Program-made: the position numbers and the translations under genes
Shown: in pieces, positions 36,994 through 45,971 of the stretch
Layout: each line of letters begins with the position of its first letter
Position numbering within the stretch: the first letter of the stretch is position 1
Notes under the pieces: generated by a model
Databases searched by the model: none
What the model saw: the letters and a program-made list of their open reading frames with translations, nothing else
What the model was told of the DNA's origin: nothing
Assembly (NCBI RefSeq): GCF_011045025.1
Contig: NZ_JAAKZX010000005.1
Location: forward strand, 1-64,000
Source: Streptomyces ureilyticus
Lineage (GTDB): Bacteria > Actinomycetota > Actinomycetes > Streptomycetales > Streptomycetaceae
Direction: 5' to 3'
DNA: 64,000 nucleotides

Positions 36994-37971
36994 TCAGATC
37001 GGCCGCCCGGCCGCGGATCGTTGCGGTGGTCGTACACGGGTCTCCGGCTGCTCCGCGAACCACTCGACGGTGCGGCGCAGCCCTTCCTCCAGCGGCACCA
37101 GCGGGTGCCAGCTGAGGTCCTCCCGAGCACGGGTGATGACGGGGCGTCGGCGGGTCGGGTCGTCGACGGGCAGCGGCAGCAAGCGCACGGGGCTGCGCGA
37201 TCCGGTGACCAGCAGCACCAGTTCCGCGAGTTCCCGCACCTTGCGCTCCGTGGGGTTGCCGAGGTTGAACGGGCCCGTGCACGGTGAGTCGATCATCGCG
37301 GTCAGGCCGCGGACCAGGTCGTCGACGTAGCAGTAGCTGCGCGTCTGACTGCCGTCGCCGTGGACGGTGAGGGCCGCACCGGCGAGAGCCTGCCGGATGA
37401 AGGTGGAGACCACCCGGCCGTCGTGCGCCCGCATGCGGGGCCCGTACGTGTTGAAAATCCGCACGATGCCGACGTCGGTGCCCCGGCTGCGCCGGTAGGC
37501 CATCGTGAGGGCCTCGGCGTAGCGCTTGGCCTCGTCGTAGACGCTGCGCGGGCCGATGGGGTTGACGTGTCCCCAGTAGTCCTCGTCCTGCGGGTGCACC
37601 TGGGGGTCGCCGTACACCTCGCTGGTGGACGCCAGGACGAAGCGCGCTCCGTGCCGGACCGCCAGCTCCAGCAGGTTCTCGGTACCCCGGCTGCCGGTGG
37701 CCAGTGTCTGCAGGGGCCGGCGCTGGTAGTCCTCCGGCGAGGCGGGGCTCGCGAGGTGGACGACGGCGTCGACGTGCCCGAAGACCCGGACGCGAGTCGT
37801 GACGTCGCACGGTGTGCAGGTGAATTTCGGCAGGTGCAACAGGTGGGCGATGTTCGCGGCGCGGCCCGAGGAGAAGTCGTCCAGGCACCATACGGTGTCG
37901 CCCCTGGCAAGCATGGCCTCGCACAGGTGCGATCCCAGAAATCCGCTCCCGCCGGCGATCACAACACGCAT
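36994..37971 (-). CDS. UDP-glucuronate decarboxylase-like epimerase/dehydratase
   Basis: A 325-residue extended short-chain dehydrogenase. The combination SEVYGDPQVHPQDEDYWGHVNPIGPRSVYDE-type segment (around residues 119-149, with catalytic Tyr and the following Lys in AKRYAE) is typical of UDP-xylose synthases, which decarboxylate UDP-glucuronate. NAD binding is by IAGGSGFLGSHL. The gene directly upstream, 16 bases away, encodes the dehydrogenase that makes UDP-glucuronate, which supports UDP-xylose as product. ATG 37971 has an AGGAGG ribosome site. A 4,6-dehydratase or arabinose-type epimerase remains possible. Confidence 0.85.
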   Translation of the reverse strand: MRVVIAGGSGFLGSHLCEAMLARGDTVWCLDDFSSGRAANIAHLLHLPKFTCTPCDVTTRVRVFGHVDAVVHLASPASPEDYQRRPLQTLATGSRGTENLLELAVRHGARFVLASTSEVYGDPQVHPQDEDYWGHVNPIGPRSVYDEAKRYAEALTMAYRRSRGTDVGIVRIFNTYGPRMRAHDGRVVSTFIRQALAGAALTVHGDGSQTRSYCYVDDLVRGLTAMIDSPCTGPFNLGNPTERKVRELAELVLLVTGSRSPVRLLPLPVDDPTRRRPVITRAREDLSWHPLVPLEEGLRRTVEWFAEQPETRVRPPQRSAAGRPI

Positions 37972-37987
37972 GGCATCCTCCTGCCGG

Positions 37988-39313
37988 TCAGCCGAGCCGC
38001 GGACGGCCGGGTGCGCACAGGGTCCAGCCCGCCGCGCGCCAGGCCACCGTGTCCAGGGTGTGGCGTGCGTCCACGATGGCCGGGGTGCGCACCACGGTGG
38101 CCAGGGCGGCCGGGTCGAGCTCCCGGTACTGGGGCCACTCGGTGAGGTGCAGCACCACGTCGGCCTGCTCGCACGCCTTGGCCGCATCCAGGGCGAACTG
38201 CAGTGCCGGGTACGCCGCCCGGGCGTTGTCGATCGCCTCCGGGTCGTGGACGCGGACTTGGGCGCCCCGGCGCCGTACCTCCTCGGCGACCGCGAGCGCC
38301 GGCGAGTCACGGACGTCATCGCTGCGGGGTTTGAAGGCGGCGCCGAGGACTGCGACACCGCGGTCGGTGAAGGACCCGCCGACCAGCCGTTCGGCGAGGT
38401 CGACGGTACGCCGCCGCTGCCGGGTGTTGATCGCGTCGACCTCCCGGAGGAAGGTCACCGACTCCCCGCGGCCCAGCTCCTCCGCGCGGGCGGCGAAGGC
38501 CCGGATGTCCTTGGGCAGACAGCTGCCGCCGAAGCCCAGGCCGGGGGCAAGGAAGCGGGGCCCGATCCGGGAGTCCGCGCCCACGGCCTCCGCGAGGGTG
38601 AGGATGTCGGCACCGGTGGCGTCGCAGATCTCGGCCATGGCGTTGATGAAGGAGATCTTCGTGGCGAGGAAGGAGTTCGATGCCAGCTTGACCAGTTCGG
38701 CGGTGGCGGTGTCGGTGGCGATGAACGGCATGCCGGCCGCGAGCAGCGACGCGTACAGCTCGCGCAGTCGCGCCTCGGCGTGCGCCGTGCGGACTCCCGC
38801 GACTATGCGCTCCGGCCGCAGGGTGTCCTGGATCGCGCGCCCTTCGCGCAGGAACTCCGGGTTCCAGGCGACGTCGGCGTCGGGTGCGGTGGCGCGCAGT
38901 CGCCGGGCGAGCCGGTCCGCCGTACCGACCGGCACGGTGGACTTGCCGGCCACGAGGACGCTGGCGTGCCCGCTGCCCGGTATGTGGGACGCCAGCCCGT
39001 CCACGGCGGACTCGACATGCCGCAGGTCGGCGGCGCCGGAGCCGGGCCGCTGCGGGGTGCCGACGCACACGAAGTGGGTTGCGGCGAAGCGAGCGGCCTC
39101 GGCCATGGACGTGGTGAAGCGCAGCCGCCCGCTGCCCACGGTCCGCTTGAGCATTGCGCCGAGTCCCGGCTCGAAGAACGGGGGCCGCCCGGCGGCGAGC
39201 GCGGCGATCCGCTCCGCGTCGATGTCCACGCCGAGGACCTCGTGCCCGATCTCCGCCATGCAAGCGGCGTGGACTGCTCCGACGTATCCGGTGCCGATGA
39301 CTGTGAGGCGCAT
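37988..39313 (-). CDS. ugd: UDP-glucose 6-dehydrogenase
   Basis: A 441-residue NAD-dependent enzyme oxidising UDP-glucose to UDP-glucuronate in two steps. Features: LTVIGTGYVGAVHAACMAEIGHEVLGVDID, the GKSTVPVGTA loop, WNPEFLREGRAI, KLASNSFLATKISFINAMAEIC, and the catalytic cysteine in GFGGSCLPKD. ATG 39313 has GGAG about seven bases upstream. It precedes the UDP-xylose synthase-like gene in the same minus-strand operon, so the pair should supply UDP-GlcA and UDP-Xyl for the polysaccharide. Confidence 0.94.
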   Translation of the reverse strand: MRLTVIGTGYVGAVHAACMAEIGHEVLGVDIDAERIAALAAGRPPFFEPGLGAMLKRTVGSGRLRFTTSMAEAARFAATHFVCVGTPQRPGSGAADLRHVESAVDGLASHIPGSGHASVLVAGKSTVPVGTADRLARRLRATAPDADVAWNPEFLREGRAIQDTLRPERIVAGVRTAHAEARLRELYASLLAAGMPFIATDTATAELVKLASNSFLATKISFINAMAEICDATGADILTLAEAVGADSRIGPRFLAPGLGFGGSCLPKDIRAFAARAEELGRGESVTFLREVDAINTRQRRRTVDLAERLVGGSFTDRGVAVLGAAFKPRSDDVRDSPALAVAEEVRRRGAQVRVHDPEAIDNARAAYPALQFALDAAKACEQADVVLHLTEWPQYRELDPAALATVVRTPAIVDARHTLDTVAWRAAGWTLCAPGRPRLG

Positions 39314-39344
39314 GGCGTTCTCCGGGTGGTAGGGGGCGTCCAGG

Positions 39345-40664
39345 TCAGCCCGTGCCGGTACCCACGGGGTCCGCGGGCGTCAGGCGCCGGTGGGCGGTGG
39401 GAGCGGTATGGGTCGGCCGGGTCCTCGGCACGCCCAGCAGCTCGCGGTAGCAGGCGTCGAGGCGGGCGCACATGTCCTCTGGTGCGAAACCCGCGCGTAC
39501 CCGGTCTCGTCCCTGCTGCCCCATCTCGGCGGCTTCCCGGGGGTGTTCGAGCAGCCAGCCGACCGCGCGGACGAGATCGTCCCGGTCGTCAGGTTCCACG
39601 AGCAGGCCCGTGGCACCGTGCTCCACCAGGTCGGGGACTCCGTTGACGGCCGTCGCGACGACCGGCCGGGCCGCCGCGAGCGCCTCCGTGAGGGCGCGGC
39701 CGAGTCCCTCGTACAGGGACGTGATGACGAAGACGTCCAGTCCGGCTACGAGTGCGGCGGCGTCGGGGCGGTAACCGGTGAGCCGTATTTCGACGCCCAG
39801 TTCAGTGGCCAGCCGCCGGACGTCCCCGGCCAGTGGCCCGTCGCCGATCATGACGAATGCGGTGTCGGGGAACACGCCCTTGACGGCGGCGGCCATCCGG
39901 ACGAAGTCCAGTGGCGCCTTCTGGGTGTCTATCCGCCCGACGGTGCCGATGAGCGCCACTGCGGGCGGAACACCGAGCGAACGCCGTGCAGCCGGTTCGA
40001 ACCCGTCGGGAATGCGGGCCAGCTCCACCGCCGACGGCACGACGTGGACGCTGCCCGGGGGAGCCAGCCGCTCCTCCACGACCTGGCGCGCCACGCGCGG
40101 CGCGACGGCGAGGTAGCGGTGGGCGAGGCGCCTCGTCACCCGTTCGAGCCCGTGGTAGATCCTGCGCCGGGTCGCGGGCATGAGGTCGTGGAAGCTCAGG
40201 CCGTGGAAGGTGTGCACCACCACGGGCGTGCGGCACAGCCGTGCGGCCAGCCGGCCGAGGAAGCCGCCCTTCGCGGAGTGAGTGTGCATGACGGTGAAGC
40301 GTTCGCGGCGGACCAGCCGGATCAGCCGCCAGAGCACGAGAACGTCCGCAGGAGTGAGAACGTGGCGGAACTCCGGGATCTCGACCGTACGCACCCCCGC
40401 GGCCCGGGCCCGGTCCCACAGTTCACCGCCCGGCCCGCCCGCGATCCACATCTCGTACCGGTCCGGGTCCATCCCCATGGCCGACAGCAGGGTGTTGCCG
40501 CCGGCACCGCCCTGCATACGGGTGATCACATGGAGCACCTTGACGCGCGGCAGTACCGGCTGCGGCGGCAGCCGGTCGGCCGACGACGTGCATGGTGGCG
40601 GTGCGGGCCAGTCGGGGATGGTGCCCATTGGAGAGGTGATCGCCGCGAGAGCCCGGGTCGACAT
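39345..40664 (-). CDS. Glycosyltransferase family 4
   Basis: A 439-residue GT-B glycosyltransferase. After a proline-rich leader of about 40 residues the fold begins with KVLHVITRMQGGAGGNTLLSAMG; MHTHSAKGGFLGRLAARL and HTFHGLSFHD are typical of the WcaL/PelF-like subgroup; the donor site has GRIDTQKAP and the EX7E motif in SLYEGLGRALTEALAA. It should add a sugar to the lipid-linked repeat unit on the cytosolic side of the membrane. ATG 40664 follows GGGAGTGGCGGA. It is the first gene of the operon that continues through ugd, the decarboxylase and rmlA-B-D. Operator site B lies 20-42 bases upstream of the start. Confidence 0.92.
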   Translation of the reverse strand: MSTRALAAITSPMGTIPDWPAPPPCTSSADRLPPQPVLPRVKVLHVITRMQGGAGGNTLLSAMGMDPDRYEMWIAGGPGGELWDRARAAGVRTVEIPEFRHVLTPADVLVLWRLIRLVRRERFTVMHTHSAKGGFLGRLAARLCRTPVVVHTFHGLSFHDLMPATRRRIYHGLERVTRRLAHRYLAVAPRVARQVVEERLAPPGSVHVVPSAVELARIPDGFEPAARRSLGVPPAVALIGTVGRIDTQKAPLDFVRMAAAVKGVFPDTAFVMIGDGPLAGDVRRLATELGVEIRLTGYRPDAAALVAGLDVFVITSLYEGLGRALTEALAAARPVVATAVNGVPDLVEHGATGLLVEPDDRDDLVRAVGWLLEHPREAAEMGQQGRDRVRAGFAPEDMCARLDACYRELLGVPRTRPTHTAPTAHRRLTPADPVGTGTG

Positions 40665-40683
40665 TCCGCCACTCCCTTCGAAT

Positions 40684-40706
40684 GTGTATATTTACGTCGT
40701 ATACGT
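40684..40706 (+). promoter_or_regulatory. Candidate operator site B
   Basis: Core TTTACGTCGTATA (40691-40703) flanked on the right by CGT. It matches site D at 20 of 23 positions. It sits between the divergent glycosyltransferase (start 40664) and methyltransferase (start 40767), overlapping the position expected for their promoters. Confidence 0.7.
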
Positions 40707-40766
40707 AGATGTTCCCTCTCATGTGAAGCCGGGTCAAGCCGACGGCTCGACGGACGGAGGAGCGCA

Positions 40767-41726
40767 ATGGCCCTGATCGGACTGGAACGCATCGAGCGGC
40801 TGCTGGTGTGCCCGCACTGCCGGTCACCCCTGCACGCGGCGCACGGCGTCTTCTCCTGCACGTCGCCCGAGTGCCCCCAACACGCGTCGGCCGGCTTCCC
40901 GGTGATCGGCAAGTGGCCGGTCCTCGTCGACTTCGAGCGCAGCGTGCTCCACCGGGAGGACTTCGCGGACGGCGCCGGACACACCCGGCACAATCCCCTC
41001 GGCCGCATCTCCCGGCTGCCCCGCCCGGTTCGCCGCCTCTGGAAGCCGGCGAACCGGGTGGCGGCCCGCAACATCGACGCGCTGGTGCACGCTCTTCCCG
41101 GTTCCGCCCCCACGCTGCTCGTGGTCGGCGGCGGGACGGTGGGCAACGGCGTGGAGGTGGTCTACCGCGATCCGCGGGTCCAGGTCATCGGCTTCGACCT
41201 CGTCGGCAGCCCGGTGACCCAGTTCATCGCGGACGCCCATCACATCCCGCTGCCCACGGCGAGCGTGGACGGGGTGCTGGTGCAGGCCGTATTGGAGCAC
41301 GTGCTCGATCCGGCCCTGGTCGTCGCCGAGGTCCACCGGGTCCTCAAGAACGACGGCCTCGTCTACGCGGAGACCCCGTTCCTGCAGCAAGTACACGCCG
41401 GGCCCAACGACTTCACGCGGTTCACCGCGAGCGGCCACCGCTATCTCTTCCGACGATTCGACGAACTTGCGGCCGGCCCCGTCGCGGGCCCCGGAACCCA
41501 ACTGCTCTGGAGTGTCGACCACTTGGTGCGGGGCCTGACCCGCTCCGCCTTCGCGGGCCGCGTGGCGCGCCTGCTGCTGTGCTGGCTGCGGGCCCTCGAC
41601 CGCCTCGTGCCCGCGCAGTACGCGATGGACGATGCCACTGCCTACTACTTTCTGGGACGCCGACGTGAGAGCGAGATGCCGGCCGCGGAGATCGTGGCCT
41701 ATTACGGCGGGGCACAGACCCGCTGA
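40767..41726 (+). CDS. Trm112-like zinc ribbon plus methyltransferase
   Basis: A 319-residue protein. Residues 10-55 form a Trm112/YcaR-type zinc ribbon with cysteines in LLVCPHCRSPL and FSCTSPECPQH followed by FPVIGKWPVLV. A class I methyltransferase fold follows: LLVVGGGTVGNGVEVVY, VIGFDLV, DGVLVQAVLEHVLDP and the long C-terminal region LLCWLRALDRLVP. It probably methylates a sugar of the repeat unit or modifies the lipid-linked intermediate. ATG 40767 has GGAGG six bases upstream. It is a single-gene unit divergent from the glycosyltransferase operon and shares operator site B. Confidence 0.85.
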   Translation: MALIGLERIERLLVCPHCRSPLHAAHGVFSCTSPECPQHASAGFPVIGKWPVLVDFERSVLHREDFADGAGHTRHNPLGRISRLPRPVRRLWKPANRVAARNIDALVHALPGSAPTLLVVGGGTVGNGVEVVYRDPRVQVIGFDLVGSPVTQFIADAHHIPLPTASVDGVLVQAVLEHVLDPALVVAEVHRVLKNDGLVYAETPFLQQVHAGPNDFTRFTASGHRYLFRRFDELAAGPVAGPGTQLLWSVDHLVRGLTRSAFAGRVARLLLCWLRALDRLVPAQYAMDDATAYYFLGRRRESEMPAAEIVAYYGGAQTR

Positions 41727-41744
41727 GGACGTGCGCACGCCATA

Positions 41745-41767
41745 AAACATACGCCGTAAACGGACCA
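41745..41767 (-). promoter_or_regulatory. Candidate operator site E
   Basis: On the minus strand the core reads TTTACGGCGTATG (41748-41760). The inner 12 bases match the cluster motif well, but the flanks diverge (14 of 23 positions of site D). It is upstream of the beta-helix gene, within an AT-richer region. Confidence 0.4.
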
Positions 41768-41953
41768 ACCGAGGAATCAGCGGCTCGGCACCGCGCGGCT
41801 CGAATCAAAGATCGATCCAGGGACAGGCTCCGATGTCAAGTCTGGCAATGGAGTAAATTTGGGGTAGAGTGCGCCACTCGAGCGGCCGCCGACCGCTGAA
41901 ATTGTTCCTTGCACACGGAGTCTTTCGTTTTGTACCGAGCACAGAGATCACGG

Positions 41954-43048
41954 GTGAACATACCATCCGGCTTCAGCCACATTTCCCGCAGATCGATAGT
42001 GGCGCTGATGTCAATCCCTCTGCTGGCTGCAGCAGGACACCGTTCCAGCAGCGGCGGTGACGTCCTCGTGACGGATTACGCCACGCCTCAGTTGGCGGCC
42101 AACGCCGCCGTCGGCAAACGTCTTGTCTTCCCGGCAGGCCGGACGTATACGGTCACTTCGCTGTCGATTCCGGCCAACTGCTACGTCCAGGGCAACGGTT
42201 CGACCCTTCGCTTCCCCGACAAATCCACCGCGTCGACCAGCCAAAGCGACGAGATCCTGAAGGTGATTGGCTCGGGTGTCACGATCGACAACCTCAGGTT
42301 CGACGGGCGCGCGGCGAACCAGGGACTCACCTGGTCCCAGTTCCGCCACTGCGTGAGGATCCACGGGAACTTCAGCGACGTGGTTGTCAAGAACTGCCAG
42401 TTCAGCAATATCATTGGCGACGGCGTCTATGTGAACATCGGCAGTTCCGCCAGGAACTGCACTGTCGGGCCGAACAACACGTTCACGTCCGACTATTTCA
42501 ACCGGAACGGCGTTTCCATCATCACCGGTACGCGGATCGAAGTGCATGCCAACACATTTGTCAGGTGTTCGCGTTCCGGAATGCCCGGGCCCATCGACCT
42601 TGAACCCAACTCATCCAGTGAGACCCTGTCCGACGTATTCGTTCACCATAACACGATCGTCGGTGGTTCCACGGCCGGTACAGGTACATTGCCGGGCATC
42701 GTGTACAGCGGCTTCCAGAACGCCGCAGCCAACAACATCAATATCCACGACAACGACATCAGCGGAACCAGACTCACGAACGGTGTCGTGATCATCGGCG
42801 TCAGTGGCGGTCCGTTCAACGCCGCGAGGAACCTGAACGTCTACCGGAACGACATCCACGACATCGGGAATTCGAACAGGTTCGGCGTCGGCATCAACCA
42901 CTACATCGGCGCGAATGTGTACGACAACACCTTCAACGGCATGCAGTGGGCCATTTACAACTACAAGGGCTCTCTCGGTACTTCGTCCGGCAACACGTAC
43001 GTCGGAGTGACCACGCAGATCACGAATGACGATCCGCACTCCGCATAG
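41954..43048 (+). CDS. Secreted right-handed beta-helix protein
   Basis: A 364-residue exported protein. The start SHISRRSIVALMSIPLLAAAG looks like a Tat-type signal (twin arginine, then a hydrophobic stretch). The rest is a pectate-lyase-like parallel beta-helix with repeated short strands: NCYVQGNGSTLRF, GVTIDNLRFDG, DVVVKNCQFSNI, RIEVHANTFV, NINIHDNDISG and NLNVYRNDIHD. Such proteins bind or cleave polysaccharides, and its position in an exopolysaccharide cluster fits a trimming lyase, epimerase or hydrolase of the finished polymer. Third codon positions are visibly richer in A/T than in neighbouring genes, suggesting recent acquisition. Start is GTG 41954, but the upstream TTG at 41909 cannot be excluded. 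Confidence 0.8.
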   Translation: MNIPSGFSHISRRSIVALMSIPLLAAAGHRSSSGGDVLVTDYATPQLAANAAVGKRLVFPAGRTYTVTSLSIPANCYVQGNGSTLRFPDKSTASTSQSDEILKVIGSGVTIDNLRFDGRAANQGLTWSQFRHCVRIHGNFSDVVVKNCQFSNIIGDGVYVNIGSSARNCTVGPNNTFTSDYFNRNGVSIITGTRIEVHANTFVRCSRSGMPGPIDLEPNSSSETLSDVFVHHNTIVGGSTAGTGTLPGIVYSGFQNAAANNINIHDNDISGTRLTNGVVIIGVSGGPFNAARNLNVYRNDIHDIGNSNRFGVGINHYIGANVYDNTFNGMQWAIYNYKGSLGTSSGNTYVGVTTQITNDDPHSA

Positions 43049-43060
43049 CCGAACAGGGAT

Positions 43061-43103
43061 GACCACCGAACGGCCGCCGGCCGGAAGGTCCTCCCCGGTG
43101 GTC
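43061..43103. terminator. Inverted repeat between beta-helix and epimerase genes
   Basis: GACCACCG (43061-43068) and CGGTGGTC (43096-43103) form a perfect 8-bp stem around a GC-rich loop that can itself pair. It lies between convergent genes and touches the epimerase stop, so a bidirectional terminator is plausible. Confidence 0.4.
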
Positions 43104-44049
43104 AGACGGCCGGCACCGGGCGGCCGGTGCGTGCGGCCGTCACCATCGCAGCGAGACCGTCTCTCAGGCCCGTTGCCGGCCGGTAGCCGAACGCCTCACG
43201 CGCGCGGGTGATGTCGGCCGCGGTACGGCGGGCGTCACCCGGCTGACGCGGCACGCGGATCACCCGCACCGGGGCGCCGAGCAGGCGGAAAAGGGCGATG
43301 GCCTCGTTCATCGTCACCTCGCAGCCGCCACCCACGTTGGCGACACCGTTCCACGAGGAGAGCACCACCTCGCGCATGGCGGTCACCACATCCGTGACGA
43401 AGGTGAAGTCGCGGCTCTGCTCCCCGTCCCCATAGAGCAGGAACGGACGCGCACCGAACGCTGTCGCGACCAGCCGTGAGAACGCCATGTCGGGTCGCTG
43501 CCCCGGCCCGTAGACGCTGAACAGCCGCAGCGAGACGACGGGGACACCGAGGGCGGCACGATAGGCCTCGCACAGGTGCTCCGCGGCAAGCTTCGTCACG
43601 CCGTACGGGGAGACGGGGCTGGGGCGCACGGTCTCCCTGGTCGGGTACGCCTCGGCGTCTCCGTACACCGACGAACTGGAGGCGTAGAGGAGGCGGCGCA
43701 GGCCCGTGGCGCGGGCCGCCTCCAGCACGCGCTGGGTCGACAGGACGTTGCGTTCCACGTACACGCCGAACTCCGGGCCCCAGGATCCGCGGACGCCGGG
43801 CTGGCCCGCGAGGTGGTAGACGGCGTCAGCCTCCCCGAAGAGCGGCTCCAGGGGAACCTCCAGCAGGTCGGCCCACCGGAAGGCGAATCCGTCCCGGCCC
43901 AGCAGCGGACCGAGATTCGCCCGCTTGCGTGCGGGGGCGTAGAAGTCCGTCATGGCGTCGAGGCCGATCACCTCGTCGCCGCGGGACAACAGGTGCTCGC
44001 ACAGATGGGCGCCGATGAATCCGGCTGCCCCGGTCACGACCGCGCGCAT
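43102..44049 (-). CDS. NAD-dependent sugar epimerase/dehydratase
   Basis: A 315-residue extended SDR of the GalE/WbpP-like group acting on a nucleotide sugar. It has VTGAAGFIGAHLCEHLL, HLAGQPGVRGSW, catalytic SSSSVYGDAE and SPYGVTKLAAEH (YxxxK), then LRLFSVYGPGQRPDMAF. The HLAGQ(P/A)GVR signature is common in UDP-glucuronate 4-epimerases, so UDP-galacturonate is one plausible product, but I cannot fix the substrate. Start ATG 44049 has GAGGAAGG nine bases upstream; ATG 44055 overlaps the previous stop and is the alternative. It ends the minus-strand operon begun at 45859. Confidence 0.87.
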   Translation of the reverse strand: MRAVVTGAAGFIGAHLCEHLLSRGDEVIGLDAMTDFYAPARKRANLGPLLGRDGFAFRWADLLEVPLEPLFGEADAVYHLAGQPGVRGSWGPEFGVYVERNVLSTQRVLEAARATGLRRLLYASSSSVYGDAEAYPTRETVRPSPVSPYGVTKLAAEHLCEAYRAALGVPVVSLRLFSVYGPGQRPDMAFSRLVATAFGARPFLLYGDGEQSRDFTFVTDVVTAMREVVLSSWNGVANVGGGCEVTMNEAIALFRLLGAPVRVIRVPRQPGDARRTAADITRAREAFGYRPATGLRDGLAAMVTAARTGRPVPAV

Positions 44050-44054
44050 GAGCA

Positions 44055-44798
44055 TCAACCTTCCTCTGTGCACCGTGTGCCGGCCTTTCCCGGCCGGTCG
44101 GAGCGCGTACCGGAACCACTCCTGTCCCATGTGGCGGACAGCACGTACCACAGCGTCCGGGCGAGGTAACGCAGCACGGTGGTCAAGGAGTTGTGGGAAA
44201 GAAGCTCCGCGTTCAGCTCGGCACGCAGCGGAACCATGACCGCGAGGTAGTACTCCTCGGGATCCGGCTGGTCGTTGAGGAGCTCAGCGTGCTCACGCGA
44301 ACGCAGCTGGCACGGTCCGGTGAGACCCGGACGGTGCTGGAGCATCCATCGGTACTCGGGCGGGAAACGGCGGGCCACGTCAGCCGGTTCCGGGCGCGGA
44401 CCCACCAACGTCATGTCACCGCGCAGCACGTTGGCCAGTTGCGGCAGCTCGTCCAGGTGGAAGCGCCGGAACAGCCGCCCCGTGGCGGTCACACGGGGGT
44501 CGCAGCCGCTGGTGAGCCCGGGACCGGTCGCACCGTGCCGCATGGTACGGAACTTGTAGAGGGTGAACGTGCGAGTCCCTTCTCCTGTCCGCTGCTGCCG
44601 GAAGAGCACCGGGCTGCCGCTCGTGAAACGGATCTGGAGGGCCAGGAACAGCATCAGGGGTGACAGGAGGACGAGCAGCGTCACGGCGACGACGAGGTCC
44701 AGGGCCCGGAGCGTCCACGGGAGAGCGACGGGAGCGATCGGCGCAGCAGCCGCTCGGCCACGGACGCCGGTGGGCAGGGGTTCGCGGGCGGCGGTCAT
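44055..44798 (-). CDS. Priming sugar transferase (undecaprenyl-phosphate)
   Basis: A 247-residue bacterial sugar transferase of the short WcaJ/PglC/WbaP-C type. It has one membrane helix (ALDLVVAVTLLVLLSPLMLFLAL), the catalytic core SGSPVLFRQQRTGEG, TLYKFRTMRHG, RLFRRFHLDELPQLANVLRGDM and the LVGPRPE motif. It transfers the first sugar-1-phosphate to undecaprenyl phosphate to begin each repeat unit. ATG 44798 (RBS GGGGGA) overlaps the stop of the upstream glycosyltransferase as ATGA. A five-helix N-terminal region found in large members is absent, which is normal for the minimal type. Confidence 0.92.
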   Translation of the reverse strand: MTAAREPLPTGVRGRAAAAPIAPVALPWTLRALDLVVAVTLLVLLSPLMLFLALQIRFTSGSPVLFRQQRTGEGTRTFTLYKFRTMRHGATGPGLTSGCDPRVTATGRLFRRFHLDELPQLANVLRGDMTLVGPRPEPADVARRFPPEYRWMLQHRPGLTGPCQLRSREHAELLNDQPDPEEYYLAVMVPLRAELNAELLSHNSLTTVLRYLARTLWYVLSATWDRSGSGTRSDRPGKAGTRCTEEG

Positions 44799-45859
44799 GA
44801 CGGCATTCCCCCGAGTTCCAGTGCCGCGCTCCACTGGGGAAGCCAGGCGTCGTACGAGTAGTGGCGGCGCACGACGTCCCGCGCTTCACAACCCAGCCGC
44901 TCCCGGGCGGTGTCCGACGCCCCCAGCAGGCCCTGGATCGCCTCGGTCCACTCGCGTTCGTCGCGGGCGGCGAGCATTCCGAGCCGAGCGAGGATCTCGG
45001 CGTTCACGCCGATCGGCGTGGCCATGGCGGGCAGCCCCGCGGCCCCGTACTGCAGCAGCTTGTAGCCGCACTTGCCCATGCTGTAGGCGGTCGACGGCAG
45101 GGGCATGAGGCCGATGTCGATGTCCGCGAGCAGGGTGCGCTCGTGGTGCGGGCTCCAGTCGACCCGGTCGATGAAAGCCTCGAGGCGCCCGAGCGAACGT
45201 GTCGTGGTGCCGATGAGCGTCAGGCGGGCGCCGCTGCGCCGATGGATCTCTTCCAGCGCCTCGGCCACCAGCAGCAGGCAGTCCTCGTTGTGCCGCGAGC
45301 CGATCCAGCCGAGGCGCGGCGGGTCGTGCAGCGCATAGGTGGTCTTCGGTGTGTAATCCTCCGGCTCGACGCAGCTGGGGATCACCACGACGTCGCGGTG
45401 GCGTTGCGCGGCCCAGTTCCCGAGGACGTCGTTGCCCGCGATGACGCGGGCGGCGTACCGAATCGCGGTACGCGCCTTGCCGGCCTTCGGCGCGAGCCTG
45501 CGCACCGCACCACCGGCACCCCAGTCCCACTGCAGGGCGTCGTCGAAGTCGTACACGCCGAAGTCCGCGGAGGCGAGCAGCCTGCGTTCCCACCAGCCGC
45601 GGCTGAGCGGGGACGCCTCCCGGTGCAGCAGCAGCCGGTGCGGGCGCGCGACTGCCAGGTGGTACAGCCTCCGTTCCGCCAGCGCCACGGCCACCGGGTG
45701 CCGTGCCAGCCGGGACGGGGCGGCATCGGCGAACGACGCGTAGCTGCTGACGGTGAAGTCTGGGTCGACGCGGTCCAGCCACTCGAAGACACGGACGCGC
45801 GAGCTGCCGGCTCCCCGTCCATAGGGGGTGATCGCGCAGTGCCCGAGGCGACCGTCCAT
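44795..45859 (-). CDS. Glycosyltransferase, GT4-like
   Basis: A 354-residue glycosyltransferase. The N-terminal domain opens with GHCAITPYGRGAGSSRVRVFEWL and includes DFGVYDFDDALQWDWG; the C-terminal domain has PPRLGWIGSRHNEDCLLLV, DIGLMPLPSTAYSMGKCGYKLLQYGAAGLPAMATPIGVNAEI-type donor-binding sequence (about 265-305). The YDFDDA and GYKLLQY segments are typical of this GT4 subgroup in surface polysaccharide loci. The start at 45859 has GGTGGAAG; an upstream ATG at 45895 would run into operator site C and is rejected. First gene of a three-gene coupled operon with the priming transferase and an epimerase. Confidence 0.88.
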   Translation of the reverse strand: MDGRLGHCAITPYGRGAGSSRVRVFEWLDRVDPDFTVSSYASFADAAPSRLARHPVAVALAERRLYHLAVARPHRLLLHREASPLSRGWWERRLLASADFGVYDFDDALQWDWGAGGAVRRLAPKAGKARTAIRYAARVIAGNDVLGNWAAQRHRDVVVIPSCVEPEDYTPKTTYALHDPPRLGWIGSRHNEDCLLLVAEALEEIHRRSGARLTLIGTTTRSLGRLEAFIDRVDWSPHHERTLLADIDIGLMPLPSTAYSMGKCGYKLLQYGAAGLPAMATPIGVNAEILARLGMLAARDEREWTEAIQGLLGASDTARERLGCEARDVVRRHYSYDAWLPQWSAALELGGMPS

Positions 45860-45887
45860 GACTTCCACCCTGCAATATAAGCTGATA

Positions 45888-45910
45888 ACGTACATTTACG
45901 TCGTAAACCA
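45888..45910 (+). promoter_or_regulatory. Candidate operator site C
   Basis: Core TTTACGTCGTAAA (45895-45907) is a perfect 13-base palindrome, the most symmetrical copy in the window. It matches site D at 18 of 23 positions. It lies between the divergent glycosyltransferase operon (start 45859) and the Wzz-Wzy operon (start 45972). Confidence 0.7.
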
Positions 45911-45971
45911 GAATATGCCTCCTTGAGCGGGCGAGGTCAAGCGGCCCGCCCCAAGACGCAGAGGAGCTCCC

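Noticed and set aside
41954..43048. Phage tailspike or prophage remnant
   Set aside because: No other phage genes are nearby and the protein has a Tat-like export signal.
45860..45895. ATG 45895 as start of the glycosyltransferase
   Set aside because: It would place operator site C partly inside the coding region and lacks a ribosome site; ATG 45859 has GGTGGAAG.
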